A stretch of 34,310 nt of DNA, from positions 1 to 34,310 of the forward strand of contig DASWHL010000084.1 in the NCBI GenBank assembly GCA_036398175.1, written 5' to 3'. Below the pieces are notes generated by a model. The model worked only from the letters and a program-made list of their open reading frames with translations, was not told where the DNA came from and did no database searches. This document shows, one piece after another, positions 8,301 to 16,026 of this stretch (its first letter is position 1; each line of letters begins with the position of its first letter). This DNA comes from JAOTWJ01 sp036398175 (GTDB lineage: Bacteria; Gemmatimonadota; Gemmatimonadetes; Gemmatimonadales; GWC2-71-9). The position numbers were made by a program, and so were the translations under genes.

Positions 8301-8687
8301 TCAGGCGCGCGCGGGGCGGGCGACGCTCAGTCCGGGGACATCCCGGAAATCCGCCACGTTGAGGGTCCACAGCCGCGCGTCCCACACCAGGGCACAGGCG
8401 GCGACCGCGAGGTCCAGCTCCCGGCCACGTGGTCGGGCGACGGCGCGATACAGCGCGGCCGCGCGGGCGGCTTCCTCGGCGCCGAACGCGATGGCGGACC
8501 GCGCGGGGAAGAGCGCCTCTTGCGCCGCGGTCTCCTCGGCCAGGCGGGGCCCCCGGAGCCATTCGTACAGGACCAGCGTCGCGAGCACGATGCGCTCGCC
8601 GCGCTCGAGGGCTGCCCGCACGGCGGGGGCCGAGCGCTTCGGCCCGGTGAGGCAGTCCATCAGGGCCGAGGTATCGAGGAGAATCAT
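8301..8687 (-). CDS. vapC: PIN-domain ribonuclease toxin (VapC)
   Basis: 128 residues, normal for VapC. The acidic PIN residues are visible: D5 (LLDTSAL), E42 (LYEWLRG), D92 (GRELDLAVAA) and D113 (NVADFRDV). VapC toxins are Mg-dependent endoribonucleases that cut tRNA or rRNA. The ATG overlaps the stop of the upstream antitoxin gene by four bases (ATGA at 8684-8687), so the pair is translationally coupled. All key residues are intact, so the toxin is probably active when freed. Confidence 0.88.
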   Translation of the reverse strand: MILLDTSALMDCLTGPKRSAPAVRAALERGERIVLATLVLYEWLRGPRLAEETAAQEALFPARSAIAFGAEEAARAAALYRAVARPRGRELDLAVAACALVWDARLWTLNVADFRDVPGLSVARPARA

Positions 8688-8971
8688 GGGCGCGGGGGCG
8701 TGCGGCGACCGCCGGCCCGCCGGGCCCGGCGCACGGCGGCAATCTCGCGGTCAACCTCGGCAACGGGCCGGGCCGGGATGCGGGCGATGACCTGGTCGAA
8801 CACCTCCAGCAGGCGGCGGCGCTCGTCGTCGCCCAACTGCCCGACCCGAGCGGCGTACTCCCGCACGGCCTCGCGCACCACGCGGCTCCGGGACGTGCCC
8901 AGACGGGCGGCGGTGCGGTCAATGCGGGCGGCGGTCTCGTCGTCCAGGGTGAAGGTCCGCTTGGATGCCAT
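8684..8971 (-). CDS. vapB: Ribbon-helix-helix antitoxin (VapB)
   Basis: A 95-residue protein with an N-terminal ribbon-helix-helix: the strand KRTFTLDDETAARIDRTA followed by GTSRSRVVREAVREYA. Its acidic and then arginine-rich C-terminal half should wrap the PIN toxin. It comes first in the operon, as usual for antitoxins. It probably represses its own promoter through the palindrome and 8-base tandem repeat that overlap its start codon. The ATG at 8971 is the only start that gives the complete RHH strand; other ATGs created by the repeat are out of frame. Confidence 0.85.
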   Translation of the reverse strand: MASKRTFTLDDETAARIDRTAARLGTSRSRVVREAVREYAARVGQLGDDERRRLLEVFDQVIARIPARPVAEVDREIAAVRRARRAGGRRTPPRP

Positions 8972-8998
8972 ACTGCCATACTACCATATATACGGTAG
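8967..8998. promoter_or_regulatory. Predicted vapBC operator: palindrome plus 8-bp tandem repeat
   Basis: CTACCATATATACGGTAG (8981-8998) is a near-perfect inverted repeat (16 of 18 symmetric). It is followed directly, in the direction of transcription, by two perfect copies of GCCATACT (8975-8982 and 8967-8974 on the plus strand). The second copy covers the antitoxin start codon. AT-rich symmetry in such GC-rich DNA, placed at a RHH antitoxin start, fits an autoregulatory operator. Confidence 0.55.
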
Positions 8999-9056
8999 CC
9001 AGGCAATTCCTGGTGGGCGCCTCCGCACCGTTCCCCGGACGCGGGCTGCGCACCGC

Positions 9057-9626
9057 TCACTCCGTGAGGTCCACCTTGCGCCACTCGGGAGCCAGCCCGA
9101 GTCGCGCAATCCAGGCGTCCAGGACCGCCGGATCGAGCAGGTCTCCGCTGATCCGCCGCATCGCCGCGATGTCGCGGAGGTGCCGGTCGGACCCGGCGTC
9201 GCGGTAGTACCGGAGCTTCAGCAGGATCACGTACTCGGGAGGCGCCACCCACACGGTGCCACCCGCGATCGGCACCGCACGGCGCCGGGTCATGGCCCAC
9301 GCGCCGAGCGCATCGCTCCCCAGGCAATACACGTCCGCCCGAAGAGAGGTCTCGAGATCCAGGATGTTGAAGTGTCCGTGAACCGGGCGCGCGGCTTCCT
9401 CACGGATCGTCTCGACCGGCGGGACGTAGTAGCTCGCGGACGGGAACGCCGCGATGAGCCGTTCGGCGTCGTCGGACTCCAGCCGCAGCACGATGTCCAC
9501 GTCGTTGGTGAGCCGGGGCTCGCCGTAAATGATGGCGGCCAGCCCGCCGGTGACCATGTAGGGCACACCGGTCAGGTGGAGTGGGCCGAGCAGCCGGTGG
9601 AAGAGATCAGGCGCCGGGGGCGTCAC
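9057..9626 (-). CDS. AbiEii/DUF6036-like nucleotidyltransferase
   Basis: 189 residues. It carries the nucleotidyltransferase core GGLAAIIYGEPRLTNDVDIV, with G27-G28 and the metal pair D42 and D44, as in AbiEii-type and DUF6036 proteins. The C-terminal half is helical and includes PPEYVILLKLRYYRDAGSDRHLRDI, typical of this group. AbiEii-type proteins can act as toxins by adding nucleotides to tRNA; many relatives are uncharacterised. The start overlaps the preceding small gene by 20 bases, implying coupled expression. Whether the pair is toxin-antitoxin is inference. Confidence 0.75.
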   Translation of the reverse strand: MTPPAPDLFHRLLGPLHLTGVPYMVTGGLAAIIYGEPRLTNDVDIVLRLESDDAERLIAAFPSASYYVPPVETIREEAARPVHGHFNILDLETSLRADVYCLGSDALGAWAMTRRRAVPIAGGTVWVAPPEYVILLKLRYYRDAGSDRHLRDIAAMRRISGDLLDPAVLDAWIARLGLAPEWRKVDLTE

Positions 9627-9807
9627 GGAACCAGCGCCGGACGGCGTCCTGCACGGCGGCCTCGGGAAGCTCCGGGTGCCGGCTCCGGATCCAGGCGGCC
9701 TTGAGGTCCCAGGCCGCCGCGCGCAGGGCCTCGGCGGCCCGGACCTTCCGTTCCGGGCTCATCGCGCGGATGAGTTGCCGTTGCAGCTCGACGGCCGGCG
9801 GAGGCAT
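9607..9807 (-). CDS. Small helical partner of the nucleotidyltransferase
   Basis: A 66-residue, charged, all-helical protein with the core MSPERKVRAAEALRAAAWDL and the conserved-looking KAAWIRSRHPELPEAAVQDAV. Short proteins of this pattern are commonly found directly upstream of AbiEii-like nucleotidyltransferases (recollection, not a search). It overlaps the next gene by 20 bases. The small-first order is like antitoxin-toxin pairs, but no DNA-binding fold is evident, so it may be a protein-level inhibitor or a specificity subunit. Confidence 0.6.
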   Translation of the reverse strand: MPPPAVELQRQLIRAMSPERKVRAAEALRAAAWDLKAAWIRSRHPELPEAAVQDAVRRWFRDAPGA

Positions 9808-9849
9808 GGGCGAAAGGTGGCCGGTTGCCGCTTCGCCGGCAACTCGACC

Positions 9850-11142
9850 CTACTCGTCGGTCATCGCTCGCATGTAGGCCACGATCGCGTTCACATCTTG
9901 CGTCGTGAGCCCGAGATTCCCCATCTGCTTGGTGTCCATGTTCTGGCCGAACTCGGGCGGCGGCCAGCAGCCGGCCGCGGTGAGCGGGCCCGAGCCGTCG
10001 GGATCGAAGTTGCCGTACTGGGACGGCTGGAGCGTGGCGATCTCGTCCGCCGTGCAGACGCGCGTCACGTCGCGGGTGTTATAGAAGTCCACCACCTGGC
10101 GCAGGCTGACGAACACCCCGTTGTGCATGTAGGTGCGATTGTCGCCCAGGGCGACGTTGCGCACACTCGGCGTCCGGAACCGGCCCCGGTCGGCCGCGCT
10201 TCCCGTGAACCCGCCGAGCCCCGGGTCGGACGTCATCGTCAGGTAGTTGTGGACCGGGTTGGCGGGATTCCGCGGGACGCCCAGGTTGTGGAACCGGAAG
10301 TCGGTGAACAGCGCGCGCGAGCCCTTGCTGCGGTGGCATTGGTGGCACTTCCCCTTGCCGCTGAACAGCTTCCGGCCCCGCACCTCCTGCGTGGTCAGCG
10401 TCCCGACGTCGAGCCGGGAGCTGAAGGTGTTCTGGGCCGCCTCGAACGCCTGAATCGAGCGCGCGACGTTGTAGTACTCGGCCTGCGCCGTCACGCGGTC
10501 GGTCGGGGTGAGCGCGAGCACCTCGCCCACGGCCGACGTCGCCGTCGAGCAGACGAGGTCGGCGTCGTCCGGGAACACGATGGTGGTGATGGCGGTGCCC
10601 CAGACCTCCGTGTACTCGTCGAGGTACGACCCGGTGCGCACGCGTTGTACGACGCACGCGACATCCGGCAGCGCCTGCTCCTTCGGGTTGACGAACGGGC
10701 CCAGCGCCTGGTCGGCGGCCGGATTGCCGAGCACCGCCCCGGTGGCTCGGCCGTCCCAGAAGAGTCCGCCGATCGGATTGCCGCCACCGCTGAAGACCGG
10801 CGTCAGCGTGCCGTAGGCGGTGGTGGGCGGCTTCCGGTCGCCGAAGCGCCCGGCCACCGATCCCTCCACCACCGATCCCTGGGTCGTTACCCCGATGACG
10901 GGGGCGGCAAAACCCTGGCTCGGCTCGTGACACGTCTGGCAGGACTGGTTGCGATTGACCGAGAGGTTCGCGTCCTGGAACAGCGTCTGCCCCAGGGCGG
11001 CGGACAGGCTCAGCGGGACCTGCAAGGCCTGGTCCGGCCCCGCCAGCTCCGTTCCGGGGGCGGTGATCCGATCATCCCGGCAGCCGGCCATCAGCACCAG
11101 CAGGGTGATCGCGGCGATGGGGATCCTGGCGGCGGGTGGCAT
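9850..11142 (-). CDS. Di-haem cytochrome c peroxidase/MauG-family lipoprotein
   Basis: 430 residues from the ATG at 11142, chosen because it opens a lipoprotein signal (MPPAARIPIAAITLLVLMAG then C21). Two haem c motifs are present: CQTCH (68-72) and CHQCH (266-270), the spacing expected of the bacterial di-haem peroxidase/MauG family. The HNLGVP and SVRNVALGDNRTYMHNGV blocks are typical of the C-terminal haem domain. Such enzymes reduce H2O2 or oxidise protein substrates in the periplasm; here lipid anchoring is predicted. A longer upstream frame to 11289 is rejected: it adds a basic, non-signal extension. No cytochrome maturation genes are nearby. Confidence 0.85.
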   Translation of the reverse strand: MPPAARIPIAAITLLVLMAGCRDDRITAPGTELAGPDQALQVPLSLSAALGQTLFQDANLSVNRNQSCQTCHEPSQGFAAPVIGVTTQGSVVEGSVAGRFGDRKPPTTAYGTLTPVFSGGGNPIGGLFWDGRATGAVLGNPAADQALGPFVNPKEQALPDVACVVQRVRTGSYLDEYTEVWGTAITTIVFPDDADLVCSTATSAVGEVLALTPTDRVTAQAEYYNVARSIQAFEAAQNTFSSRLDVGTLTTQEVRGRKLFSGKGKCHQCHRSKGSRALFTDFRFHNLGVPRNPANPVHNYLTMTSDPGLGGFTGSAADRGRFRTPSVRNVALGDNRTYMHNGVFVSLRQVVDFYNTRDVTRVCTADEIATLQPSQYGNFDPDGSGPLTAAGCWPPPEFGQNMDTKQMGNLGLTTQDVNAIVAYMRAMTDE

Positions 11143-11249
11143 GGCGCACCGCACCTTTCGTTTCGGGTGAGACCACGTCCGCGAGCGGCGGCCACGGGAG
11201 CGGGTGCGCCCGCCGCGGACACTCCTGATGGCCCACGCTAGGAACCGGG

Positions 11250-11279
11250 GTGTGAAGGCGCCGTTAGCACCGTGTGAAG
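11250..11279. repeat. Direct repeat of GTGTGAAG, 22-bp period
   Basis: GTGTGAAG occurs at 11250-11257 and again at 11272-11279, exactly two helical turns apart. It lies between the divergent peroxidase and NTF2-like lipoprotein genes. The spacing would let two protein subunits bind one DNA face. It could equally be chance; no consensus was recognised. Confidence 0.3.
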
Positions 11280-11363
11280 ACCCGCCCATGCCGGGGCTCC
11301 GGGTCGTGGGCTTTGCGCTCGCGCAACGCTACGTTTCCGCCATCCACTCCCTCCGGAGGAGCC

Positions 11364-11849
11364 GTGCCCCGTCTCGCCTCGGTCGCCGCCCTCGGCGCCC
11401 TCCTCGTGGCCGCCTGCGAGGCGCCCGAGCGTCCCCCGTTCACCGCCGCCCACGCGGCCGCCGTCCGCGACAGCGCGCAGGCGACGCTCGACGCCTTCGG
11501 CCGCTATTCGGCCGCCGGCCAGTGGGATTCCCTGGCTCGGCTCTACGCCGGCGACGCGACCTTCCGCTGGCTGGAGCAGGGCGTGATGCAGTACCGCTCG
11601 GCCGCGCAGATCCGGCAGGCGCTGGCGCGGGTCCCGCCCACCACCCGGATCGAGACGACCTACCGCGATACGGAGATCGTGGCCCTGGCCCCCGGCGTGG
11701 CGGCGATCGCGACCGCGTTTCACACCCGCTTCGTGGACGAGGGGCGGCCCGGCGCCGAGTTCGGCGGCGTGCTGAACCTGACGCTCGTGCACCGCGAGGG
11801 CGGGTGGCGGATCCTGATGGGCCACAGCTCGTCACGCCCGCAACGGTGA
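11364..11849 (+). CDS. NTF2/SnoaL-like (DUF4440-type) lipoprotein
   Basis: 161 residues. The GTG at 11364 has GGAGGA four bases upstream and starts a lipoprotein signal MPRLASVAALGALLVAAC. The mature part has an NTF2-like cone-fold pattern: a first helix (AAVRDSAQATLDAFGRYSAA), then QWDSLARLYAGDATFRWLEQ, and the closing strands NLTLVHREGGWRILMGHSS. Members are small ligand-binding or enzymatic domains with varied roles; no active site is assigned. The end overlaps the aldehyde dehydrogenase remnant. Confidence 0.7.
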   Translation: MPRLASVAALGALLVAACEAPERPPFTAAHAAAVRDSAQATLDAFGRYSAAGQWDSLARLYAGDATFRWLEQGVMQYRSAAQIRQALARVPPTTRIETTYRDTEIVALAPGVAAIATAFHTRFVDEGRPGAEFGGVLNLTLVHREGGWRILMGHSSSRPQR

Positions 11850-12184
11850 CCGGCGCGGGGACCCGGAGCCGCGCCCGCGCCAGGCGACTGGCGGACCGGC
11901 TCCACGCCGGCTTCATCGCCATCAACGACCATCTCATCGGGTTCGCGTTCCCCGGCCTCCCGTACGGCGGCGTGAAGGAGAGCGGGTTCGGACGCCTGAT
12001 GGGGGACGACGGGCTGCACGAGTTCGTGCGCGTGAAGTCGGTGACGGGGACGCGGCTCACGTTTGCGCGGGGGCCGCACTGGTTTCCGTACCGGCCGCGT
12101 GGCGTGGCGGCGTTGCGGGCGGTAATGCGGGTGTGGTTCCGGCCGGGGGTGGCAGCCAGGATCCGCGCGCTGTTCGGGCGCTGA
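11846..12184 (+). pseudogene. Aldehyde dehydrogenase C-terminal remnant
   Basis: This frame encodes the last part of an ALDH: ARRLADRLHAGFIAINDHLI, then PYGGVKESGFGRLMGDDGLH and EFVRVKSVTGTRLTF. These match the cofactor-loop/oligomerisation tail shared by NAD(P)-dependent aldehyde dehydrogenases. The catalytic Cys and Glu regions are missing because the sequence upstream is the intact NTF2-like gene in another frame. No start or ribosome binding site exists. Clearly a deletion remnant of about 110 codons. Confidence 0.75.
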
Positions 12185-12220
12185 GCGCTCGCCCCCCTCC
12201 GCATCCCTCCGCGTCAGTGA

Positions 12221-12249
12221 TTGCGTTCGGCGACCGGACCCGCTAGTCT
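12221..12249 (+). promoter_or_regulatory. Sigma-70-type promoter for the riboswitch operon
   Basis: TTGCGT (12221-12226) and TAGTCT (12244-12249) are separated by 17 bases and end just before the riboswitch aptamer. Transcription would start near 12256, exactly where the aptamer's first helix begins. The fit to the RNA boundaries raises confidence in both. Confidence 0.5.
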
Positions 12250-12255
12250 CCGCGC

Positions 12256-12371
12256 CTGAAGGGGAGTAGCTCCACGGCCGTACGCCGGCCGTGATGCCGG
12301 GTCGTCAGGACTGCGCGGAACCGCGCACGGTCCGGCAAGTACCCCAAAACGGTACGAGCGAGACCTTCGCG
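12256..12371 (+). promoter_or_regulatory. yybP-ykoY manganese riboswitch
   Basis: The leader carries the hallmark loop GGGGAGTAGC (12261-12270). Its P1 helix pairs GAAGG (12258-12262) with CCTTC (12364-12368) in the conserved context GAGACCTTCGC. Between them are GC-rich stems (CGGCCGTACGCCGGCCG; TGCGCGGAACCGCGCA) and GTCGTCAG, in the arrangement of the Mn2+-sensing yybP-ykoY class (Rfam RF00080). The P1 3' strand is also the 5' arm of the following terminator, so ligand-stabilised P1 should prevent termination: an ON switch for Mn2+. It lies directly upstream of htpX and a terC/alx homologue; TerC-type exporters are classic targets of this riboswitch. Confidence 0.88.
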
Positions 12372-12413
12372 ATGGTCGGGCGGTGGCCCCGACGCGCGAG
12401 GTCTCGCTTTTTT
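12358..12413 (+). terminator. Riboswitch-controlled intrinsic terminator
   Basis: GCGAGACCT (from 12358) pairs with AGGTCTCGC (ending 12407), with a nested GTCGGG/CCCCGAC stem, followed by six T (12408-12413). It takes up bases needed for riboswitch helix P1, so the two structures exclude each other. The htpX ribosome binding site follows at 12419-12424. Confidence 0.85.
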
Positions 12414-12433
12414 CATGCGGGAGGTTCACGACG

Positions 12434-13270
12434 ATGAACAACATCAAGGTGTTCGTGCTGATGGCGGGGCTCACGGCCCTGTTCATGGCGGTGGGCAGCG
12501 TGTTCGGCGGCCAGAACGGCGCGGTCATGGCCCTGGTGATCGCGGGCGTGATGAACGCGGTCATGTTCTACGGCTCGTCGTCCATGGTGCTCCGGATGTA
12601 CCGCGCGAAGGTGGTGACCGAGGCCGAGGCGCCCGAGATCTACGGGATGGTGGACCGGTTGCGGCAGCGCGCGGGGCTGCCCATGCCCGTCGTGGCCGTC
12701 GCTCCGCACGAGCAGCCCAACGCGTTCGCCACGGGCCGCAGTCCCGAGCATGCGGTGGTGTGCGTCACCGCCGGCCTGATCCGGACGATCGCGCGGCACG
12801 AGCTGGAAGGGGTGATCGCGCACGAGCTGGCGCACATCAAGAACCGGGACATGCTGCTCCAGACCGTCACGGCGACGTTCGCGGGCGCCATCGGCTTCCT
12901 GGCCCATTTCGGCTGGCTGCTGGGCGGTTCGCGCGACCGTGGGGGGCATCCGGCGGCGGCGCTGCTCGTGATGATCGTGGCGCCCATCGCGGCCATGCTG
13001 ATCCAGTTCGCGATCAGCCGGCAGCGGGAGTTCAAGGCCGACGCGGTGGGGGCCGAGATCTGCGGCCAGCCGCTGGCGCTGGCGGGCGCGCTCCGCAAGC
13101 TGGACGCCGCGGCCCGGCGGATCCCCATGCAGGTGGCCCCGGCCGCGGCCCCGCTGGCGCAGGTGAACCCGCTCGCCGCGCACGGAGGCGGGATGATGCG
13201 GCTGTTCTCGACGCACCCGCCCACGGACGACCGGGTGGCGCGGCTCGAAGCGATGGCGCGGGGGCGCTGA
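12434..13270 (+). CDS. htpX: M48-family membrane zinc protease HtpX
   Basis: 278 residues, normal for HtpX. Two N-terminal membrane helices (residues 5-22 and 30-50) are followed by the zinc site HELAH at 130-134 and the third ligand E199 in RQREFKADA. Two further hydrophobic segments lie at about 150-165 and 175-195. HtpX degrades misfolded inner-membrane proteins with its active site facing the cytoplasm. The ATG at 12434 has GGGAGG nine bases upstream; a longer frame to 12383 would overlap the terminator. It is the first gene after the Mn riboswitch, which would tie its expression to Mn2+. Confidence 0.92.
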   Translation: MNNIKVFVLMAGLTALFMAVGSVFGGQNGAVMALVIAGVMNAVMFYGSSSMVLRMYRAKVVTEAEAPEIYGMVDRLRQRAGLPMPVVAVAPHEQPNAFATGRSPEHAVVCVTAGLIRTIARHELEGVIAHELAHIKNRDMLLQTVTATFAGAIGFLAHFGWLLGGSRDRGGHPAAALLVMIVAPIAAMLIQFAISRQREFKADAVGAEICGQPLALAGALRKLDAAARRIPMQVAPAAAPLAQVNPLAAHGGGMMRLFSTHPPTDDRVARLEAMARGR

Positions 13271-13304
13271 GCGGCCGACCTGACCGGCGGGAAGGGAGCA
13301 CACC

Positions 13305-14243
13305 GTGACGGCGACGTGGGGGTGGGTGGCGTTCGGGGTGCTGATCGCGGTGCTGCTCGCCGTCGACCTCGGGGTCCTGCACCGGCGGGGCCACGTCGTC
13401 CCCACCCGGCAGGCGGCGTACTGGGCCGCCGGGTGGGTGAGCCTGGCCCTCCTGTTCAACGTCTTCGTCCTCGTCACGAGGGGCCTCGCGCCCGCCCTCC
13501 AGTTCACGACCGGCTACCTCATCGAGGAGTCGCTCTCGGTTGACAACATCTTCGTGTTCGTGGTGGTGCTGGGCTGGTTCCGCGTGCCGGCCGAGCATCA
13601 CCACCGCGTGCTGTTCTGGGGGGTGCTCGGCGCCCTGGTGCTGCGCGGGATCATGATCGGCGCGGGGACCGTGCTGCTGGCCGAGGCGCACTGGGTGATC
13701 TACGTGTTCGGCGCGTTTCTCGTGTACACCGCGTACCGGATGGCGTGGACATCCGAGGTGTCGGTGGACCCGAGCCACAACCCGGTGCTCCGGCTGGCGC
13801 GGCGGTTCCTGCCGCTCACGCACGGCTACGTCGAAGACCGGTTCGTGGTGCGGGAGCCCGGTCCGGACGGCCGGATGCGGCGCCTGTTCACGCCGCTGTT
13901 CGTGGTGCTGCTGGTGATCGAGAGCACGGACGTGGTGTTCGCGCTGGATTCGATCCCGGCGATCTTCGCGGTGACGCGCGATCCCTTCATCATCTACACG
14001 TCCAACGTGTTCGCGGTGCTGGGGCTCCGCTCGCTGTACTTCGTGCTGGCCGGAGCCGTCCGCCGGTTCACCGAGCTCCGGCCGGCCCTGTCCATCGTGC
14101 TGGGCTTCGTGGGTGCCAAGATGCTGCTGAGCGGCTGGATCGAGATCCCGATCGGCGTCTCGCTGGGCGTGGTGGCCGGCGTGCTCGCGGGCGCGGTGGT
14201 GCTGTCGCTCTGGCGCGAGCGGCGGGGCGCGGCGCCCGCCTGA
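13305..14243 (+). CDS. TerC/Alx-family membrane protein, predicted Mn2+ exporter
   Basis: 312 residues with eight or nine membrane helices. It has the TerC acidic motifs in two inverted repeats: SVDN with D80, and ESTDVVFALDS with E206, D209 and D215. Alx/TerC proteins export Mn2+ or load it onto exported proteins, and are commonly controlled by the same riboswitch class seen upstream. The GTG start has AAGGGAG ahead of it and lies 34 bases after htpX, so both genes probably share one transcript. Substrate assignment rests on family and riboswitch context. Confidence 0.9.
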   Translation: MTATWGWVAFGVLIAVLLAVDLGVLHRRGHVVPTRQAAYWAAGWVSLALLFNVFVLVTRGLAPALQFTTGYLIEESLSVDNIFVFVVVLGWFRVPAEHHHRVLFWGVLGALVLRGIMIGAGTVLLAEAHWVIYVFGAFLVYTAYRMAWTSEVSVDPSHNPVLRLARRFLPLTHGYVEDRFVVREPGPDGRMRRLFTPLFVVLLVIESTDVVFALDSIPAIFAVTRDPFIIYTSNVFAVLGLRSLYFVLAGAVRRFTELRPALSIVLGFVGAKMLLSGWIEIPIGVSLGVVAGVLAGAVVLSLWRERRGAAPA

Positions 14244-14309
14244 GTCGCCGGATGCCCGGTTGGCGGTGGCCGTGGATCGCGCGACCCGATCCTGCCCCTT
14301 CCAGACGGA

Positions 14310-15770
14310 TCAGCCCGCTCCCGCTGCTGCTTCCTCCTCGACGCCCACCACCGTCGCGGGATCATCCGCGATCTTCTGGATGGTAAACCCCGTGTAGCCG
14401 TACAGGATGGAAACGAACGGGGACGCCAGGTTGAAGAACGCGAAGGGAAGGTAGGTGAACGCGCTCACGCCCAGAACCCCGGACATGTACGCCCCGCAGG
14501 TATTCCAGGGGATGAGGGGGGACGTGAGCGTCGCCGAATCCTCCAAGGCCCGCGAGAGGTTCTTGGGATGGAGGTCCCGCTCGAGGAACGCCGCGCGGTA
14601 CATGCGGCCCGGAATGATGATCGCCATATACTGGTCCGACGCCAGGACATTCATCCCGAAGCAACTGGCGACGGTGACGGCAATGAGCGAGCCCGTGGAT
14701 CGGGCCAGCATGAGAATCGCGGCCGCCAGGCGTGCCAGCATGCCCGAGGCTTCCATGATCCCCCCGAACGCGAGCGCGACCAGGATGAGCGCAACGGTGT
14801 CCATCATGGAGGAGAGGCCGCCCCGTGACAGCAGCTCGTCCACCGACGTGACACCGGTTTCACTGACGTAGCCGGTGTACAGGGCCTTCACCAACCCACC
14901 CAACGCCGCATCCCAGCCGGCGCCACCTCGCTGCAACGTGAGGAGGAGAACGGCGCCGATCAGGACCCCGACCACCAGGGCGGGGAGCGCCGGGGTTCGC
15001 TTCCACACGAGGATCAGCACCGCGAGGGGGGCGATCAGAAGCCAGGGCGAGAGATTGAACGACGCCGACAGCGTGGAGAGCATCAGGACGTACTCGGCGG
15101 TCTCGACCGCCCCGGACGCCGGCCTGACGAGGCCGATCACGATGAAGAGGATCAGGGCGAGCAGAAAGGCGGGGGTGGTGGTGTAGACCATGTGACGGAT
15201 GTGGGTGAACAGGTCCGTGCCCGCGACCGCCGGTGCCAGGTTCGTCGTGTCCGAGAGGGGAGACATCTTGTCTCCGAAGTAGGCGCCCGAGACCACGGCC
15301 CCGGCCGTCATGCCCGGCGAGATGTCCAGCGCCTGCCCCACCCCCATCATCGCCAGACCCACGGTCGCCGCCGTGGACCAGGACGAGCCCGTTGCCAGAG
15401 AGATCAGGGAACAGATGACGATGGTCGCGGCGAGGAAGTACCCGGGCGCCAGGATCTTCAGACCGTAGTAGATCATCACCGGTACCACACCGCTCGCGAT
15501 CCACACGCCGATCAGGAGCCCGACGATGATCAGGATGAGGATGGCCGGAAGCGCCATGAGGATGCCCCTGGTCATCCCGGTCTGGATCTCACGCCACGAC
15601 ATCCTGAGCCGTGCCGCGGAGATGCCGGCGGCGGTGATGGAACCCAGGATGAGGGGGATGTGGCCGGAGCCGTCCAGGACCACGATCGTGTAGAAGAGGG
15701 CAACGATCAGCACGATGACCGGGATCAGGGACATCCACAGGGTCGGGGTGCGCTTCACCTCAGCCTGCAC
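14310..15770 (-). CDS. nhaC: NhaC-family Na+/H+ antiporter
   Basis: 486 residues with eleven or twelve membrane helices. The family blocks are intact: SLATGSSWSTAATVGLAMMG, then GAYFGDKMSPLSDTTNLAPA and the GTDLFTHIRHM loop, and later TLTSPLIPWNTCGAYM. NhaC proteins exchange Na+ for H+; some relatives (MleN) exchange malate and lactate together with the ions. The GTG start has a strong AAGGAGGAG ribosome binding site. It is divergent from the DAACS symporter, so the two could be co-regulated from the 256-base intergenic region. Confidence 0.88.
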   Translation of the reverse strand: MQAEVKRTPTLWMSLIPVIVLIVALFYTIVVLDGSGHIPLILGSITAAGISAARLRMSWREIQTGMTRGILMALPAILILIIVGLLIGVWIASGVVPVMIYYGLKILAPGYFLAATIVICSLISLATGSSWSTAATVGLAMMGVGQALDISPGMTAGAVVSGAYFGDKMSPLSDTTNLAPAVAGTDLFTHIRHMVYTTTPAFLLALILFIVIGLVRPASGAVETAEYVLMLSTLSASFNLSPWLLIAPLAVLILVWKRTPALPALVVGVLIGAVLLLTLQRGGAGWDAALGGLVKALYTGYVSETGVTSVDELLSRGGLSSMMDTVALILVALAFGGIMEASGMLARLAAAILMLARSTGSLIAVTVASCFGMNVLASDQYMAIIIPGRMYRAAFLERDLHPKNLSRALEDSATLTSPLIPWNTCGAYMSGVLGVSAFTYLPFAFFNLASPFVSILYGYTGFTIQKIADDPATVVGVEEEAAAGAG

Positions 15771-15919
15771 GCTGCTCCTCCTTGAGAGGGTTGGGCCCGT
15801 TGGGGGGGGCGGACGCCCGCTGGGCCGGGACGCCCCTGCCGAGTTCAGGGCCTTTGGCCGAGCAGAAGCTGCCCGACATCATGGATCGGTTCCATCGCAG
15901 TGTAAAGGCTCGGCCCCGT

Positions 15920-15949
15920 TTGACAGGCAATCCGGCGTGGCCCTACCTT
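15920..15949 (+). promoter_or_regulatory. Promoter candidate for the DAACS symporter
   Basis: A perfect TTGACA (15920-15925), an 18-base spacer and TACCTT (15944-15949). The expected leader of about 70 bases carries near-identical 9-base repeats (ATGAACGGG twice, ATGAGCGGA once, 15991-16018) just before the ribosome binding site. The rest of the 15771-16026 gap shows no gene. Confidence 0.45.
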
Positions 15950-16026
15950 CCGCCCGCCGCAGGCTCTCAGGACGCGTCCGGGCGCGGCGGGATGAGCGGA
16001 ATGAACGGGATGAACGGGAAGGCGAC

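Noticed and set aside
6934..9327. A 797-codon minus-strand frame across the amidohydrolase and vapBC
   Set aside because: Runs antisense to well-supported genes and has low-complexity shadow composition.
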